Assembly (NCBI GenBank): GCA_023420085.1
Contig: JAEZWQ010000026.1
Coordinates: 1-13,977, forward strand
Length of the DNA: 13,977 nucleotides
From: Bacillota bacterium
GTDB taxonomy: Bacteria; Bacillota; Clostridia; Lachnospirales; Lachnospiraceae
Reading direction: 5' to 3'
In this document: in pieces, positions 1-6,686 of the stretch
How positions within the stretch are numbered: position 1 is the first letter of the stretch
Layout: each line of letters starts with the position of its first letter
Notes under the pieces: model-generated
The model's input: only the letters and a program-made list of their open reading frames with translations
Database searches by the model: none
What the model was told of the DNA's origin: nothing
Translations under genes and position numbers: made by a program

Positions 1-97
1 AAACACCCGTAACCATCCCGAACACGACGGTTAAGCCTTATTCGGCCGAGAGTACTGCACTGGCAACGGTGTGGGAGCGTAGGTGGATGCCAGTACC
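1..97 (+). rRNA. rrf: 5S ribosomal RNA, 3' part
   Basis: The sequence matches the conserved body and 3' half of bacterial 5S rRNA: the loop-C/helix-III stretch CCATCCCGAACACGACGG, then GTTAAGCC, the GGCCGAGAGTACTGCA segment, and the closing GGGAGCGTAGGTGGATGCC. The first ~20 bases of a normal ~117-nt 5S gene lie outside the window, so this is a partial gene and its exact 3' end is approximate. It marks the end of an rRNA operon just upstream of the MurNAc operon. Confidence 0.93.
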
Positions 98-100
98 TAA

Positions 101-125
101 GGACCTAGAGATAGGTCTTTTTTTT
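101..125 (+). terminator. rRNA operon terminator
   Basis: A 6-bp GC-containing stem GACCTA / TAGGTC (102-107 and 112-117) closes a GAGA tetraloop and is followed directly by eight T residues (118-125). This is a textbook intrinsic terminator and separates the 5S gene from the downstream operon. Confidence 0.9.
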
Positions 126-133
126 ATGCCATT

Positions 134-164
134 TTATGAAATAAAATTTCAAAAGAGATATAAT
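134..164 (+). promoter_or_regulatory. Candidate operon promoter with operator-like inverted repeat
   Basis: A perfect TATAAT lies at 159-164. The -35 is weak (TTATGA at 134-139 with a 19-nt spacer, or ATGAAA at 136-141 with 17 nt). In the spacer is a perfect 6-3-6 inverted repeat TGAAAT-AAA-ATTTCA (137-151). TGAAA..TTTCA-like palindromes are typical of RpiR-family operators, so this is a plausible site for the regulator encoded just downstream. The -10 is visible; the operator role is inferred. Confidence 0.55.
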
Positions 165-195
165 ATATTGTAAATTTTATTTCACAATATATTAT
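160..195. repeat. 12-bp inverted repeat over -10 and start region
   Basis: The arms ATAATATATTGT (160-171) and ACAATATATTAT (184-195) are perfect reverse complements with a 12-nt spacer. They overlap the -10 box and the likely transcription start of the operon, 18 bp before the first start codon. It may be a second regulator-binding site or a small hairpin in the 5' leader. AT-richness makes chance more likely than usual, but a 12-bp perfect match is still notable. Confidence 0.5.
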
Positions 196-212
196 TTATT
201 TAAGAGGATGAT

Positions 213-1082
213 ATGAAAAAAATATTAATTACATTATCTAATTATAAAAGTTGTGCAACCTATTCAGAAAAAAATATCATAGAAAATATATTAATTGATC
301 CAGAAAAAGTTGTTGAGCTATCTGTAAAAGAATTAGCTGATAAAAGCTTTGTATCTCAAGCTACAGTTGTACGTTTATGCAAAAAAATAGGATTTAATGG
401 ATATAAAGATTTTATAAGAGCTATTGCTATTGAACTAATTAATCAGAAGGAAGTTATAAATGAAAAATCAAAGCAATTAAAATTTGATGACGATGATGAA
501 AAGATGATTGAGAAGATAACAATAAATAATATTATCTCACTACAAGAATCTATGGGACTATTGAATATTGAGGTATTAAATGAGGTTATACAAAAAATTA
601 ATAATGCTAAAAATATTATTTTATTTGGAATGGGAGCTTCTCAATGTGTAACTAAAGACTTATATTTAAAATTTCTTAGAATAAATAAAATGACTATTTT
701 TAATGAAGACTGGCATTCACAATTATTATCAGCCATAAATAGTGGCAAGGAAGATATTGGAATATTTATAAGCTATTCTGGATATACGAACGAGTTAATT
801 GAATGTGCAAAAAGAATGAAAAAAACTGGTGCAAAAATTATTTTATTAACACGATTTTACCAATCGCCACTGGTAGAATTGGCCGATTATAAACTATTTG
901 TATCTGCTAATGAATCAATATTTAGAAATGCAGCCATGAGTAGTAGAATTGCATTACTAAACTTAGTAGACATAATATATACAAAATATGCTAACTTAAA
1001 CTATCAATATTCTATAGAAAGATTAATAGAAACACATTTAGATAAAGGAGGTGAGAAAGGTGATGACAAAAAATATGATTGA
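213..1082 (+). CDS. RpiR/MurR-family transcriptional regulator (HTH + SIS)
   Basis: This 289-residue protein has the full two-domain layout and usual length of RpiR-family regulators. Residues ~1-75 form the HTH_6 domain, with the recognition-helix region SQATVVRLCKKIGFNGYKDF at 49-68. Residues ~118-255 form a sugar isomerase (SIS) fold, seen as ILFGMGASQ (136-144) and GIFISYSGYTNE (183-194). SIS domains of this family bind phosphosugars, and MurR in E. coli senses MurNAc-6-P. Since murQ overlaps its 3' end, this is most likely the local MurNAc-operon regulator acting on the palindromes upstream, though the ligand is inferred. The start at 213 has AGAGG at 203-207. A decayed partial copy of this gene lies at 4486-4593. 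Confidence 0.88.
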   Translation: MKKILITLSNYKSCATYSEKNIIENILIDPEKVVELSVKELADKSFVSQATVVRLCKKIGFNGYKDFIRAIAIELINQKEVINEKSKQLKFDDDDEKMIEKITINNIISLQESMGLLNIEVLNEVIQKINNAKNIILFGMGASQCVTKDLYLKFLRINKMTIFNEDWHSQLLSAINSGKEDIGIFISYSGYTNELIECAKRMKKTGAKIILLTRFYQSPLVELADYKLFVSANESIFRNAAMSSRIALLNLVDIIYTKYANLNYQYSIERLIETHLDKGGEKGDDKKYD

Positions 1083-1983
1083 CATAAGTAATTTGTCCAC
1101 AGAACAGAAAAACGACAGAACTGAGAATTTGGATACATTAGATAGTCATAGTATTGTTAAGCTTATGAATGAAGAAGACATGAATGTTATTTTTGCTGTT
1201 AAAAATGAAACTAATAATATAGCAAAAGCAATAGATGCTATATCAAAGAAACTAAAGCTAGGTGGAAGACTGATATATGTAGGCGCTGGTAGTTCTGGAC
1301 GTATAGGGGTAATAGACAGTGCTGAATGTCCTCCAACATTTGGGGTCAAAGAAGACATGGTTATAGGTTTAATTGCTGGTGGTAATGATGCTATGTTTAG
1401 TGCAATAGAAGGGGCAGAAGATAGTTTTGATTATGGCAGAAAAGATTTAATTAATTTAAATCTATCAGCAATGGATACAGTTGTTGGCCTAGCAGCATCA
1501 GGAAGAACACCTTATGTTATTGGTGCTCTAAAGTATGCAAGATCAATTGGAGCATTAAGTATATCAATATCCTGTAGTAAAAATAGCGAAATAAGTAAGT
1601 TAACTGATATTGGAATTGAGGTAAACGTTGGCCCGGAGATACTTACAGGATCTACAAGACTTAAGGCTGGAACAGCACAAAAGATGATACTAAATATGAT
1701 ATCAACTGGGGTTATGGTAAAACTAGGAAAAGTATATAAAAATTTAATGGTTGATGTTAAGGCTACAAATAATAAGCTTAAGTCCAGGGCGATAAATATT
1801 TTTTGTGCAGTAACAAAAAGTTCTAGTGATGAAGCTAAGCTATATATTAGCAAAGCAAAAGGAAGTGTTAAGGTTGCAATTATAATGAAATTATTAGGTT
1901 ATGATTATAAAAAGGCGCTTGATAACTTAGAGTATAATGAAGGTTTTCTTAGAAAATGTATAGGAGAAAATGAAGATGAATAA
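1063..1983 (+). CDS. murQ: N-acetylmuramic acid 6-phosphate etherase
   Basis: MurQ cleaves the D-lactyl ether of MurNAc-6-P to give GlcNAc-6-P and D-lactate in cytoplasmic cell-wall sugar recycling. The family signature is clear: an SIS-type phosphosugar site YVGAGSSGRIGVIDSAECPP, then AIEGAEDS. The two acidic residues equivalent to the catalytic pair of the E. coli enzyme are present 31 residues apart (Glu88 in SAECPP and Glu119 in GAED, counted from the ATG at 1063). The C-terminal helical part is complete, and the length of ~306 residues is normal. The frame is open from GTG 1051, but the strong site AAAGGAGG (1044-1051) overlaps that codon; GTG 1060 or ATG 1063 has proper spacing and ATG 1063 is chosen. 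The gene overlaps the regulator by 20 bp and the permease by 8 bp, indicating tight co-translation. Confidence 0.95.
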   Translation: MTKNMIDISNLSTEQKNDRTENLDTLDSHSIVKLMNEEDMNVIFAVKNETNNIAKAIDAISKKLKLGGRLIYVGAGSSGRIGVIDSAECPPTFGVKEDMVIGLIAGGNDAMFSAIEGAEDSFDYGRKDLINLNLSAMDTVVGLAASGRTPYVIGALKYARSIGALSISISCSKNSEISKLTDIGIEVNVGPEILTGSTRLKAGTAQKMILNMISTGVMVKLGKVYKNLMVDVKATNNKLKSRAINIFCAVTKSSSDEAKLYISKAKGSVKVAIIMKLLGYDYKKALDNLEYNEGFLRKCIGENEDE

Positions 1984-3421
1984 TAAAGAATTAAGTAAAA
2001 TTATCTTTAATAATGTAGGCTCAGGCGAAAATATCATAAGTGTAGAAAACTGTATGACTAGATTAAGAATGTTAGTGAAAGATATAAATAAAGTTAATAT
2101 TGATATACTTAAAAATACTGAATCGATAATAGGAGTTATTAATAATGGAAATTATTTACAAATAATATTAGGGCCTGAAAAAGTAAGAGATGTAATGGAT
2201 ATATTTATAAATGAATATAAAATAAATGAAAATAAAATAAATGAAAATAAAATAGAATCATCTTCAGATTGGAAAGATAATAAAAGTAAATATACAGAAA
2301 AGCAAAAGGGAAGTAAAATAGTCGAAAAATTTAGAATAATAGCTGATATTTTTACACCGATGATACCAGCATTTATAGCATCTGGTATTTGTAATGGGCT
2401 TGGAAAAATTATTGATATATGCATAAAGAGTGGAGTCCTACCTAAAAACTCTATTACAGATATTGTTATGCACATATTTGTTTTAATAGGTAATGCATTT
2501 CTTGCTTATATGACAATATTTACGGGGATTAGTGCTGCCAAGCAATTTAAATTAAATATAATGTTAGGAGGTATGATTGGTGCAGCATGTTTAAATCCAA
2601 CAGTTGTAAGTATATCTAAAGTTTTGGGATGGTATAATGAAAAAAATGTAAATGATTCCATTTTATCAACAGGAGCAGGTGGAATAATAGGAATAGTAGT
2701 TGGAGTTTATATATTATCAAAAATTGAAAAATTTATACATAAGCATATGCCATCAATTTTGGATATTTCTTTTACTCCTTTATTAGCTATGCTTGTAGGA
2801 ATGCCTATATTTGTATTAGTAGTAATGCCAATAACGGGATGGTTATCTACAATTATCGCAAGTTTTTTAAATATTTTTATACATTCTAATAATATTTGGA
2901 TTAGTATGGTAACTGGATATATAGTTGCTGCGTTCTTCTTGCCATTAGTGCTAGTTGGATTGCATAGAGGTTTGGTTCCAATTTATACTTTACAGATTGA
3001 AAAAATTGGAGGTACTACATTATTTCCAGCCGCAGCAATGGCAGGTGTAGGTCAAGTTGGTGCAGCTATAGCACTATATGTAAAAGCAAAGAAAACCAAT
3101 AATCATAGGTTACGAAAGGTAATTGCAGGTGCTTTACCAGCAGGATTTTTAGGGATTGGAGAGCCTTTGATATATGGTGTTACATTACCGCTTGTAAAAC
3201 CGTTTATAACAGCAGGGTTAGGTGCTGGATTTGGTGGTGCATATGTAATGCTTATGCATGTAATGAGCACATCTTATTCCCCTTCTGGTATATTAGCATT
3301 AAGTCATGTTATACCTACATTAATAATTCATTTTTTAATTGGATATTTGATAGCTTGTATTTGCAGTTTTATAATAACATATATATTTATATCTAATGAT
3401 TTAATAAAGGAATATAAATGA
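1976..3421 (+). CDS. murP: PTS EIIBC permease, MurP-like (glucose superfamily)
   Basis: This is a fused EIIB-EIIC sugar permease. Residues ~1-80 are EIIB, with the phosphorylated cysteine in VENCMTRLRMLVKD (Cys26 from the ATG at 1976). A charged linker contains two copies of KINEN. From ~residue 118 the protein is hydrophobic with about ten membrane segments, ending with the conserved EIIC loop GEPLIYGVTLPLVKP (Glu396). There is no EIIA domain, as in E. coli MurP, so a separate glucose-type EIIA must donate phosphate. MurNAc is assigned as substrate because murQ lies directly upstream; the sequence alone would also fit other glucose-family substrates. ATG 1970 is in frame, but TAGGAG (1961-1966) is too close to it and suits ATG 1976. 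The stop overlaps the next gene. Confidence 0.87.
   Translation: MNNKELSKIIFNNVGSGENIISVENCMTRLRMLVKDINKVNIDILKNTESIIGVINNGNYLQIILGPEKVRDVMDIFINEYKINENKINENKIESSSDWKDNKSKYTEKQKGSKIVEKFRIIADIFTPMIPAFIASGICNGLGKIIDICIKSGVLPKNSITDIVMHIFVLIGNAFLAYMTIFTGISAAKQFKLNIMLGGMIGAACLNPTVVSISKVLGWYNEKNVNDSILSTGAGGIIGIVVGVYILSKIEKFIHKHMPSILDISFTPLLAMLVGMPIFVLVVMPITGWLSTIIASFLNIFIHSNNIWISMVTGYIVAAFFLPLVLVGLHRGLVPIYTLQIEKIGGTTLFPAAAMAGVGQVGAAIALYVKAKKTNNHRLRKVIAGALPAGFLGIGEPLIYGVTLPLVKPFITAGLGAGFGGAYVMLMHVMSTSYSPSGILALSHVIPTLIIHFLIGYLIACICSFIITYIFISNDLIKEYK
2219..2248 (+). repeat. 15-bp tandem repeat in EIIB-EIIC linker
   Basis: Two perfect 15-bp units AAAATAAATGAAAAT (2219-2233 and 2234-2248) encode the two KINEN copies in the linker between the EIIB and EIIC domains. 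The unit is a multiple of three, so copy-number change would lengthen or shorten the linker without breaking the frame. Confidence 0.85.
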
Positions 3422-4296
3422 TGTATGATTTTCATGTTCATTCAAATTATTCAGATGGAACAGATGGTGTTTTAGAAATAGCTAATAAGGCAAATAGTAT
3501 TAACTTGACTTATTTATCTATTACAGACCATAACACAATTGATGCATATTTTGATAAAAATTTAAATTGCTATTTGGGAAAAATTATTACTGGGGTAGAA
3601 CTAACAACTACCTTTAATGGAGAAATTATAGAAATACTTGGATATAATTTTGACATATATAAAATGAAAGATTTATTAGATAAACATGTTTTAAAGTTTG
3701 AGGAAAAGCAAATTTTAGAGTTTGAGATTATAATTAATGCATATAGTAAGCTTGGCATATTACTGGAAAAAGAAAATATTAAATTTAATCCTAAAAAAGA
3801 ATCTTGTAAAAAATATGTGTTAAATGAAATTATAAAATATGATTATAATGATAAATTTTTCTATAACTTAAATAGTAAAAATAGTTCGAAATTATTTAGA
3901 AGAAATGAAGTTTATAATCCAAAAAGCAAGCTGTTTGTAGACCAGACATCATTATATCCTAGTTTGAGTAAGGTAGTAGAAATTATACATAGTTGTGGTG
4001 GAGTTGCTATATTAGCACATATATTTGAATATAGTAACAGTAATAGTCTATTTAATAATTTAGAGGAATTTATATCTATGTATGATATTGATGGAATAGA
4101 ATGTGTATATCCTACTTTCAGCACTTTAGAAATTAGTGAATTGGTTAGATTTTGTGAGAGTAAAAATTTGATTATAACTGGTGGAAGTGATTATCATGGC
4201 AATAAAAGGGCAGTATCGTTGGGAGATATATCGAGTGATAAATCCAATAATATTGAATATAATAAATTGATAACTCTGATTGATTATATAGAATAA
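3418..4296 (+). CDS. PHP-domain metal-dependent phosphoesterase (TrpH/COG0613-like)
   Basis: This 292-residue protein has the full set of PHP metal ligands: His6 and His8 in DFHVHSNYSDG, Asp37-His38 in ITDHNT, Glu61 in TGVELT, His191 and His201 in AILAHIFE, and Asp258/His260 in GGSDYHG. The length and motif order fit the COG0613 group, which includes the RNase AM/YciV nuclease and 3',5'-nucleotide bisphosphatases, but the substrate cannot be read from sequence. It shares an ATGA overlap with the permease, with AAAGGA at 3406-3411; the next codon is also ATG (3421) and either could start. Co-translation with murQ and the PTS suggests a role linked to MurNAc-6-P or related phosphosugar metabolism, which is an inference. 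The last ~35 bp recur at 6649-6683. Confidence 0.85.
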   Translation: MMYDFHVHSNYSDGTDGVLEIANKANSINLTYLSITDHNTIDAYFDKNLNCYLGKIITGVELTTTFNGEIIEILGYNFDIYKMKDLLDKHVLKFEEKQILEFEIIINAYSKLGILLEKENIKFNPKKESCKKYVLNEIIKYDYNDKFFYNLNSKNSSKLFRRNEVYNPKSKLFVDQTSLYPSLSKVVEIIHSCGGVAILAHIFEYSNSNSLFNNLEEFISMYDIDGIECVYPTFSTLEISELVRFCESKNLIITGGSDYHGNKRAVSLGDISSDKSNNIEYNKLITLIDYIE

Positions 4297-4377
4297 AAGT
4301 GTTTGTAGCTGATGCTACAAGCATTTTTTTATAAAAAAATGCTAAACAGCCAAATGCCGGAAAAATCACATGATGTT
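4262..4377. repeat. Duplicated operon-end segment, copy A
   Basis: This stretch contains the last 35 bp of the PHP gene, the terminator and the flank TAAACAGCCAAATGCCGG through AATCACATGATGTTCA. It recurs almost unchanged at 6649-6788 (offset 2387 bp, then +23 bp because the other copy has an extra tandem unit). The match is near-perfect from 4280 on and weaker inside the coding end. Copy A is attached to the intact PHP gene and is presumably the original. Confidence 0.9.
4300..4330. terminator. Operon terminator, bidirectional
   Basis: A 10-bp stem TGTTTGTAGC / GCTACAAGCA (4300-4309, 4314-4323, one G-U pair) with a TGAT loop is followed by seven T residues. Starting at 4321 is a perfect 22-bp palindrome of the form GCA-T7-A-T-A7-TGC, and the minus strand also reads a stem followed by a short T run. 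The site can therefore stop transcripts from both directions. Confidence 0.9.
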
Positions 4378-4431
4378 CACAAATATAACCTGTCTTTAGA
4401 AGTTTTTATATCAAAAATGGTGAGAAAAATA

Positions 4432-4460
4432 GGCTCTTTGTCAAATACTGTTGGTGACAT
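4432..4460. mobile_element. Possible leftover insertion-sequence end (ISL3-like)
   Basis: GGCTCTTTGTCAAATACTG followed by TTGGTGACAT looks like the terminal inverted repeat of ISL3-family insertion sequences, which commonly begin GGCTCTTTGTCAA or similar. No matching second end and no ISL3 transposase are present in the window, so at best this is a solo end. The rest of 4381-4485 shows no reading frame or other structure I can assign. Confidence 0.3.
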
Positions 4461-4485
4461 ATACCCAATGGTATATTTATTATAA

Positions 4486-4593
4486 ATTGGAATATTTATA
4501 AGTTATTCTGCATATACGAACGAACTAATTGAATGTGCAAAAAGAATGAAAAAATAGGTGCGACAATTATTTTGTTAACAAGATTTTACCAAT
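4486..4593 (+). pseudogene. Decayed fragment of an RpiR/MurR-type regulator gene
   Basis: These 108 bp align with positions 756-864 of the intact regulator gene with about ten mismatches and a single 1-bp gap (roughly 90% identity, counted by hand). The translation reads GIFISYSAYTNELIECAKRM then KK and stops at a TAG, because a base is missing from an A run. It covers residues ~182-218 of the SIS domain; nothing of the N-terminus or C-terminus remains. It is evidence for a former second copy of the operon or of this gene. Confidence 0.88.
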
Positions 4594-4609
4594 TATAAAA
4601 GCTATAATT

Positions 4610-4645
4610 AGATTACCCTTTTACTAAAAATTGGGTAATCTTATT
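4610..4645. repeat. 36-bp hairpin repeat, left copy
   Basis: AGATTACCC (4610-4618) pairs with GGGTAATCT (4633-4641) around a 14-nt loop. The whole 36-bp stretch matches 6602-6637 in direct orientation with two mismatches, both in the loop. The pair brackets the segment holding the IS21/topB remnants and the AlbA_2 gene. On its own it could be a weak terminator of a vanished gene. Confidence 0.85.
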
Positions 4646-4687
4646 TGTATAATTTATCTAGTAAATTAAAGGAATGGATTAATTATT

Positions 4688-4920
4688 ATGACAATATTTG
4701 AAGTTAAAATTAATAATGTTAATGAATTAAGTTACTTAAGCAGAGTCTATCTAGAAGGAGAACTAAAATTGAACATATCTAAAATTGCTAGAGAATTAAA
4801 ATGTGATAGAAAAATCGTTAAAAATACTTAAATGGACATAATCCTAAAAAACAAGAAATAGAATAAAATACCTTGATTTATATAAATATCTTATGGTTAT
4901 GTACCTAAACGATCCTAAAA
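4688..4920 (+). pseudogene. IS21-family transposase (IstA-like) N-terminal remnant
   Basis: From ATG 4688 the frame reads 47 residues, including NVNELSYLSRVYLEGELKL and NISKIARELKCDRKIVK, then stops at 4831. Adding one A to the A5 run near 4820 restores KKYLNGHNPKK, the typical continuation of the N-terminal helix-turn-helix region of IS21-type IstA proteins. A further frame change leads to RIKYLDLYKYL and YLNDPKK, again matching this family, before similarity ends. No DDE catalytic core and no IstB gene are present. It is a dead fragment with at least two frameshifts; family assignment is from recognised motifs, not a search. Confidence 0.65.
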
Positions 4921-4943
4921 AAAGAATTAGCCTTATAACTATT

Positions 4944-5075
4944 GTAGCAGATAGCTCTAAGTCGGAATAAAAGATAGCGAAGTGGGAAATGGAATTATCG
5001 GATATTGCTCAGGGTAAATCTTCTAATAAAGAATTTTTAGATGCGATTGAAAATGAGATAAAAGAGACAGTTTAG
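4944..5075 (+). pseudogene. DNA topoisomerase III (TopB-like) C-terminal remnant
   Basis: One frame reads ADSSKSE, a TAA (4968-4970), then KIAKWEMELSDIAQGKSSN and KEFLDAIENEIKETV before a TAG at 5073-5075. The pattern T/IAKWE.EL..IA.G....EF...I is the typical near-C-terminal motif of type IA topoisomerases of the TopB class that are common on conjugative and integrative elements. Only ~40 residues remain and the internal stop shows that it is dead. The left boundary with the transposase remnant is uncertain. Confidence 0.5.
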
Positions 5076-5109
5076 ACATATAGCAAGTAAGATACCACTA
5101 ATTTCAGAG

Positions 5110-5138
5110 TAGAAAAAATCCCCTAAAAATGCTATAAT
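5110..5138 (+). promoter_or_regulatory. Candidate promoter for the AlbA_2 gene
   Basis: TAGAAA (5110-5115, four of six consensus bases), a 17-nt spacer and a perfect TATAAT (5133-5138) lie 25 bp before the start codon at 5163. GAAGGA (5144-5149) and AGGG (5155-5158) are possible ribosome binding sites. Confidence 0.55.
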
Positions 5139-5162
5139 CTTTTGAAGGAAAAGTAGGGTGAA

Positions 5163-6578
5163 ATGACGCATATGACGATAGATGAAATAAAGAAGTTGAT
5201 TCAAGCCGGAGAAAAGATAGATGTCGAGTTTAAAGAGTCTAAAAATGCTTTAACTAAAGATGTCTTTGATACGGTATGCTCTTTTAATAATAGAAATGGA
5301 GGACATATCTTACTTGGTGTAAATGATAAAAGAGAAATTGTTGGTGTTAGTAAAGATAAGGTAGATAAAGTGATTAAAGAATTTACTACAGCTATCAACA
5401 ATCCGCAAAAGTTGTATCCACCACTTTATTTGCTGCCGGAAACTTTTGAAATTGTGGGAAAACAAGTTATTTATATAAGAGTTCCTGAGGGTTATCAGGT
5501 ATGCAGACATAACGGCAGAATTTGGGATAGGTCTTATGAAGGAGATATCAATATCACAGATAATTCAGAGCTTGTATATAAGCTATATGCAAGAAAACAG
5601 GGAAGCTATTTTGTAAATAAAGTATATCCGAATCTTGATATTGACTTTCTTGATGCTTCTGTAATTGATAAAGCTAAAAAAATGGCTATAGCAAGAAATA
5701 GAAATCATGTTTGGAAAAATATGAGTAATGAGGAGTTTCTTAGAAGTGCCAATTTGATACTTACCGATCCGGAAACAAAGCGCGAGGGAATTACATTAGC
5801 TGCTATTCTGTTATTTGGAAAAGACAACTCTATTATGTCCGTTCTCCCACAGCACAAAACGGATGCAATATTCAGGATTGAAAACAAGGATAGATATGAT
5901 GATAGAGATGTTGTTATAACAAACCTGATTGACAGTTATGACAGACTGATAGAATTTGGACAGAAGCATTTGAATGATTTATTTGTCTTGGACGGAATTG
6001 TAAATGTCAATGCAAGAGATAGAATACTGAGAGAGATAGTTTCCAATACATTGGCTCACAGAGATTATTCAAGTGCTTTTCCAGCAAAGATGATTATTGA
6101 CGATGAGAGGATTACAGTTGAAAACAGCAACTTGGCTCATGGAATGGGAGCATTAGATTTACAGAAGTTTGAGCCGTTTCCTAAGAATCCTGCTATATCT
6201 AAAGTTTTCAGAGAAATAGGCCTTGCGGATGAACTTGGTTCAGGAATGAGAAACACTTACAAGTACACACAGCTTTATTCAGGACAAAAACCGCTATTTG
6301 AGGAGGGAGATATATTTAGAACGATTATTCCTTTGAAGAAGATAGCAACACAAAAGGTTGGTGGAGGGAATGTCTCTCGAAATGTCCCTCGAATGTCCCT
6401 CAAAGAAATTGAAAACGTAATCAAAAATATGATTAAAGGGGACAATAGAGTGAACCGTAAAGATATAGCTATGGTATTAGGAGTTAGTGAAAAAACCATT
6501 ACAAGATATATAAAAGACATTCCTAATATTAAGTATGTTGGTAAAGGGAAAAATGGTCATTGGGAACTTGATGATTAA
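5163..6578 (+). CDS. AlbA_2 / Schlafen-type ATP-binding protein with C-terminal HTH (COG2865-like)
   Basis: This is an intact 471-residue protein. Residues ~15-135 form an AlbA_2 (Schlafen AlbA_2) domain, seen in DVEFKESKN (20-28) and NGGHILLGVND (45-55). Residues ~285-390 form the HATPase_c_4 domain, with REIVSNTLAHRDYS (290-303) and the LADELGSGMRNTYKY region (354-368). Residues ~412-471 form a winged helix, RKDIAMVLGVSEKTITRYIK. The family is annotated as putative transcriptional regulators or RecG-related ATP-binding proteins; its biochemical role is unsettled and some members sit near defence genes. ATG 5172 is a possible alternative start. It is the only complete gene in the scar between the two copies of the operon end, so it probably arrived with mobile DNA. 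Confidence 0.85.
   Translation: MTHMTIDEIKKLIQAGEKIDVEFKESKNALTKDVFDTVCSFNNRNGGHILLGVNDKREIVGVSKDKVDKVIKEFTTAINNPQKLYPPLYLLPETFEIVGKQVIYIRVPEGYQVCRHNGRIWDRSYEGDINITDNSELVYKLYARKQGSYFVNKVYPNLDIDFLDASVIDKAKKMAIARNRNHVWKNMSNEEFLRSANLILTDPETKREGITLAAILLFGKDNSIMSVLPQHKTDAIFRIENKDRYDDRDVVITNLIDSYDRLIEFGQKHLNDLFVLDGIVNVNARDRILREIVSNTLAHRDYSSAFPAKMIIDDERITVENSNLAHGMGALDLQKFEPFPKNPAISKVFREIGLADELGSGMRNTYKYTQLYSGQKPLFEEGDIFRTIIPLKKIATQKVGGGNVSRNVPRMSLKEIENVIKNMIKGDNRVNRKDIAMVLGVSEKTITRYIKDIPNIKYVGKGKNGHWELDD
6369..6401 (+). repeat. Short imperfect tandem repeat in the linker of the AlbA_2 gene
   Basis: Three units in a row, AATGTCTCTCGA, AATGTCCCTCG and AATGTCCCTC, encode NVSRNVPRMSL between the ATPase-like and winged-helix domains. 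Unit lengths (12 and 11) are not both multiples of three, so gain or loss of a unit could shift the frame and detach the HTH domain. Proteins of this family often have repetitive linkers here. Confidence 0.7.
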
Positions 6579-6600
6579 AAGTAAGTTGTAATATACAAAA

Positions 6601-6637
6601 AAGATTACCCTTTTGCTACAAATTGGGTAATCTTATT
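6601..6637 (+). terminator. Terminator of the AlbA_2 gene / right copy of the 36-bp hairpin repeat
   Basis: AAGATTACCC (6601-6610) pairs with GGGTAATCTT (6625-6634) over 10 bp, followed by a short T-rich stretch. It lies 22 bp after the stop codon and fits a weak intrinsic terminator. It is a direct repeat of 4610-4645 (34 of 36 bases identical), so the AlbA_2 segment is flanked by two copies. Confidence 0.75.
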
Positions 6638-6686
6638 ATAACTTTTATATAAATTGATAAATTTAGTTGATTATATAGAATAAAAG

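Noticed and set aside
1051..1059. GTG 1051 as start of murQ
   Set aside because: The codon overlaps the Shine-Dalgarno AAAGGAGG itself; ATG 1063 (or GTG 1060) has workable spacing.
1146..1853. Minus-strand open frames opposite murQ (and similar ones opposite the PTS, PHP, AlbA_2 and surface protein genes)
   Set aside because: They lie wholly inside well-supported + strand genes, have hydrophobic low-complexity translations, lack ribosome binding sites and resemble no family I know.
4172..4369. Minus-strand 65-residue frame across the end of the PHP gene and its terminator
   Set aside because: It runs through the terminator hairpin and palindrome and has no ribosome binding site or family resemblance.
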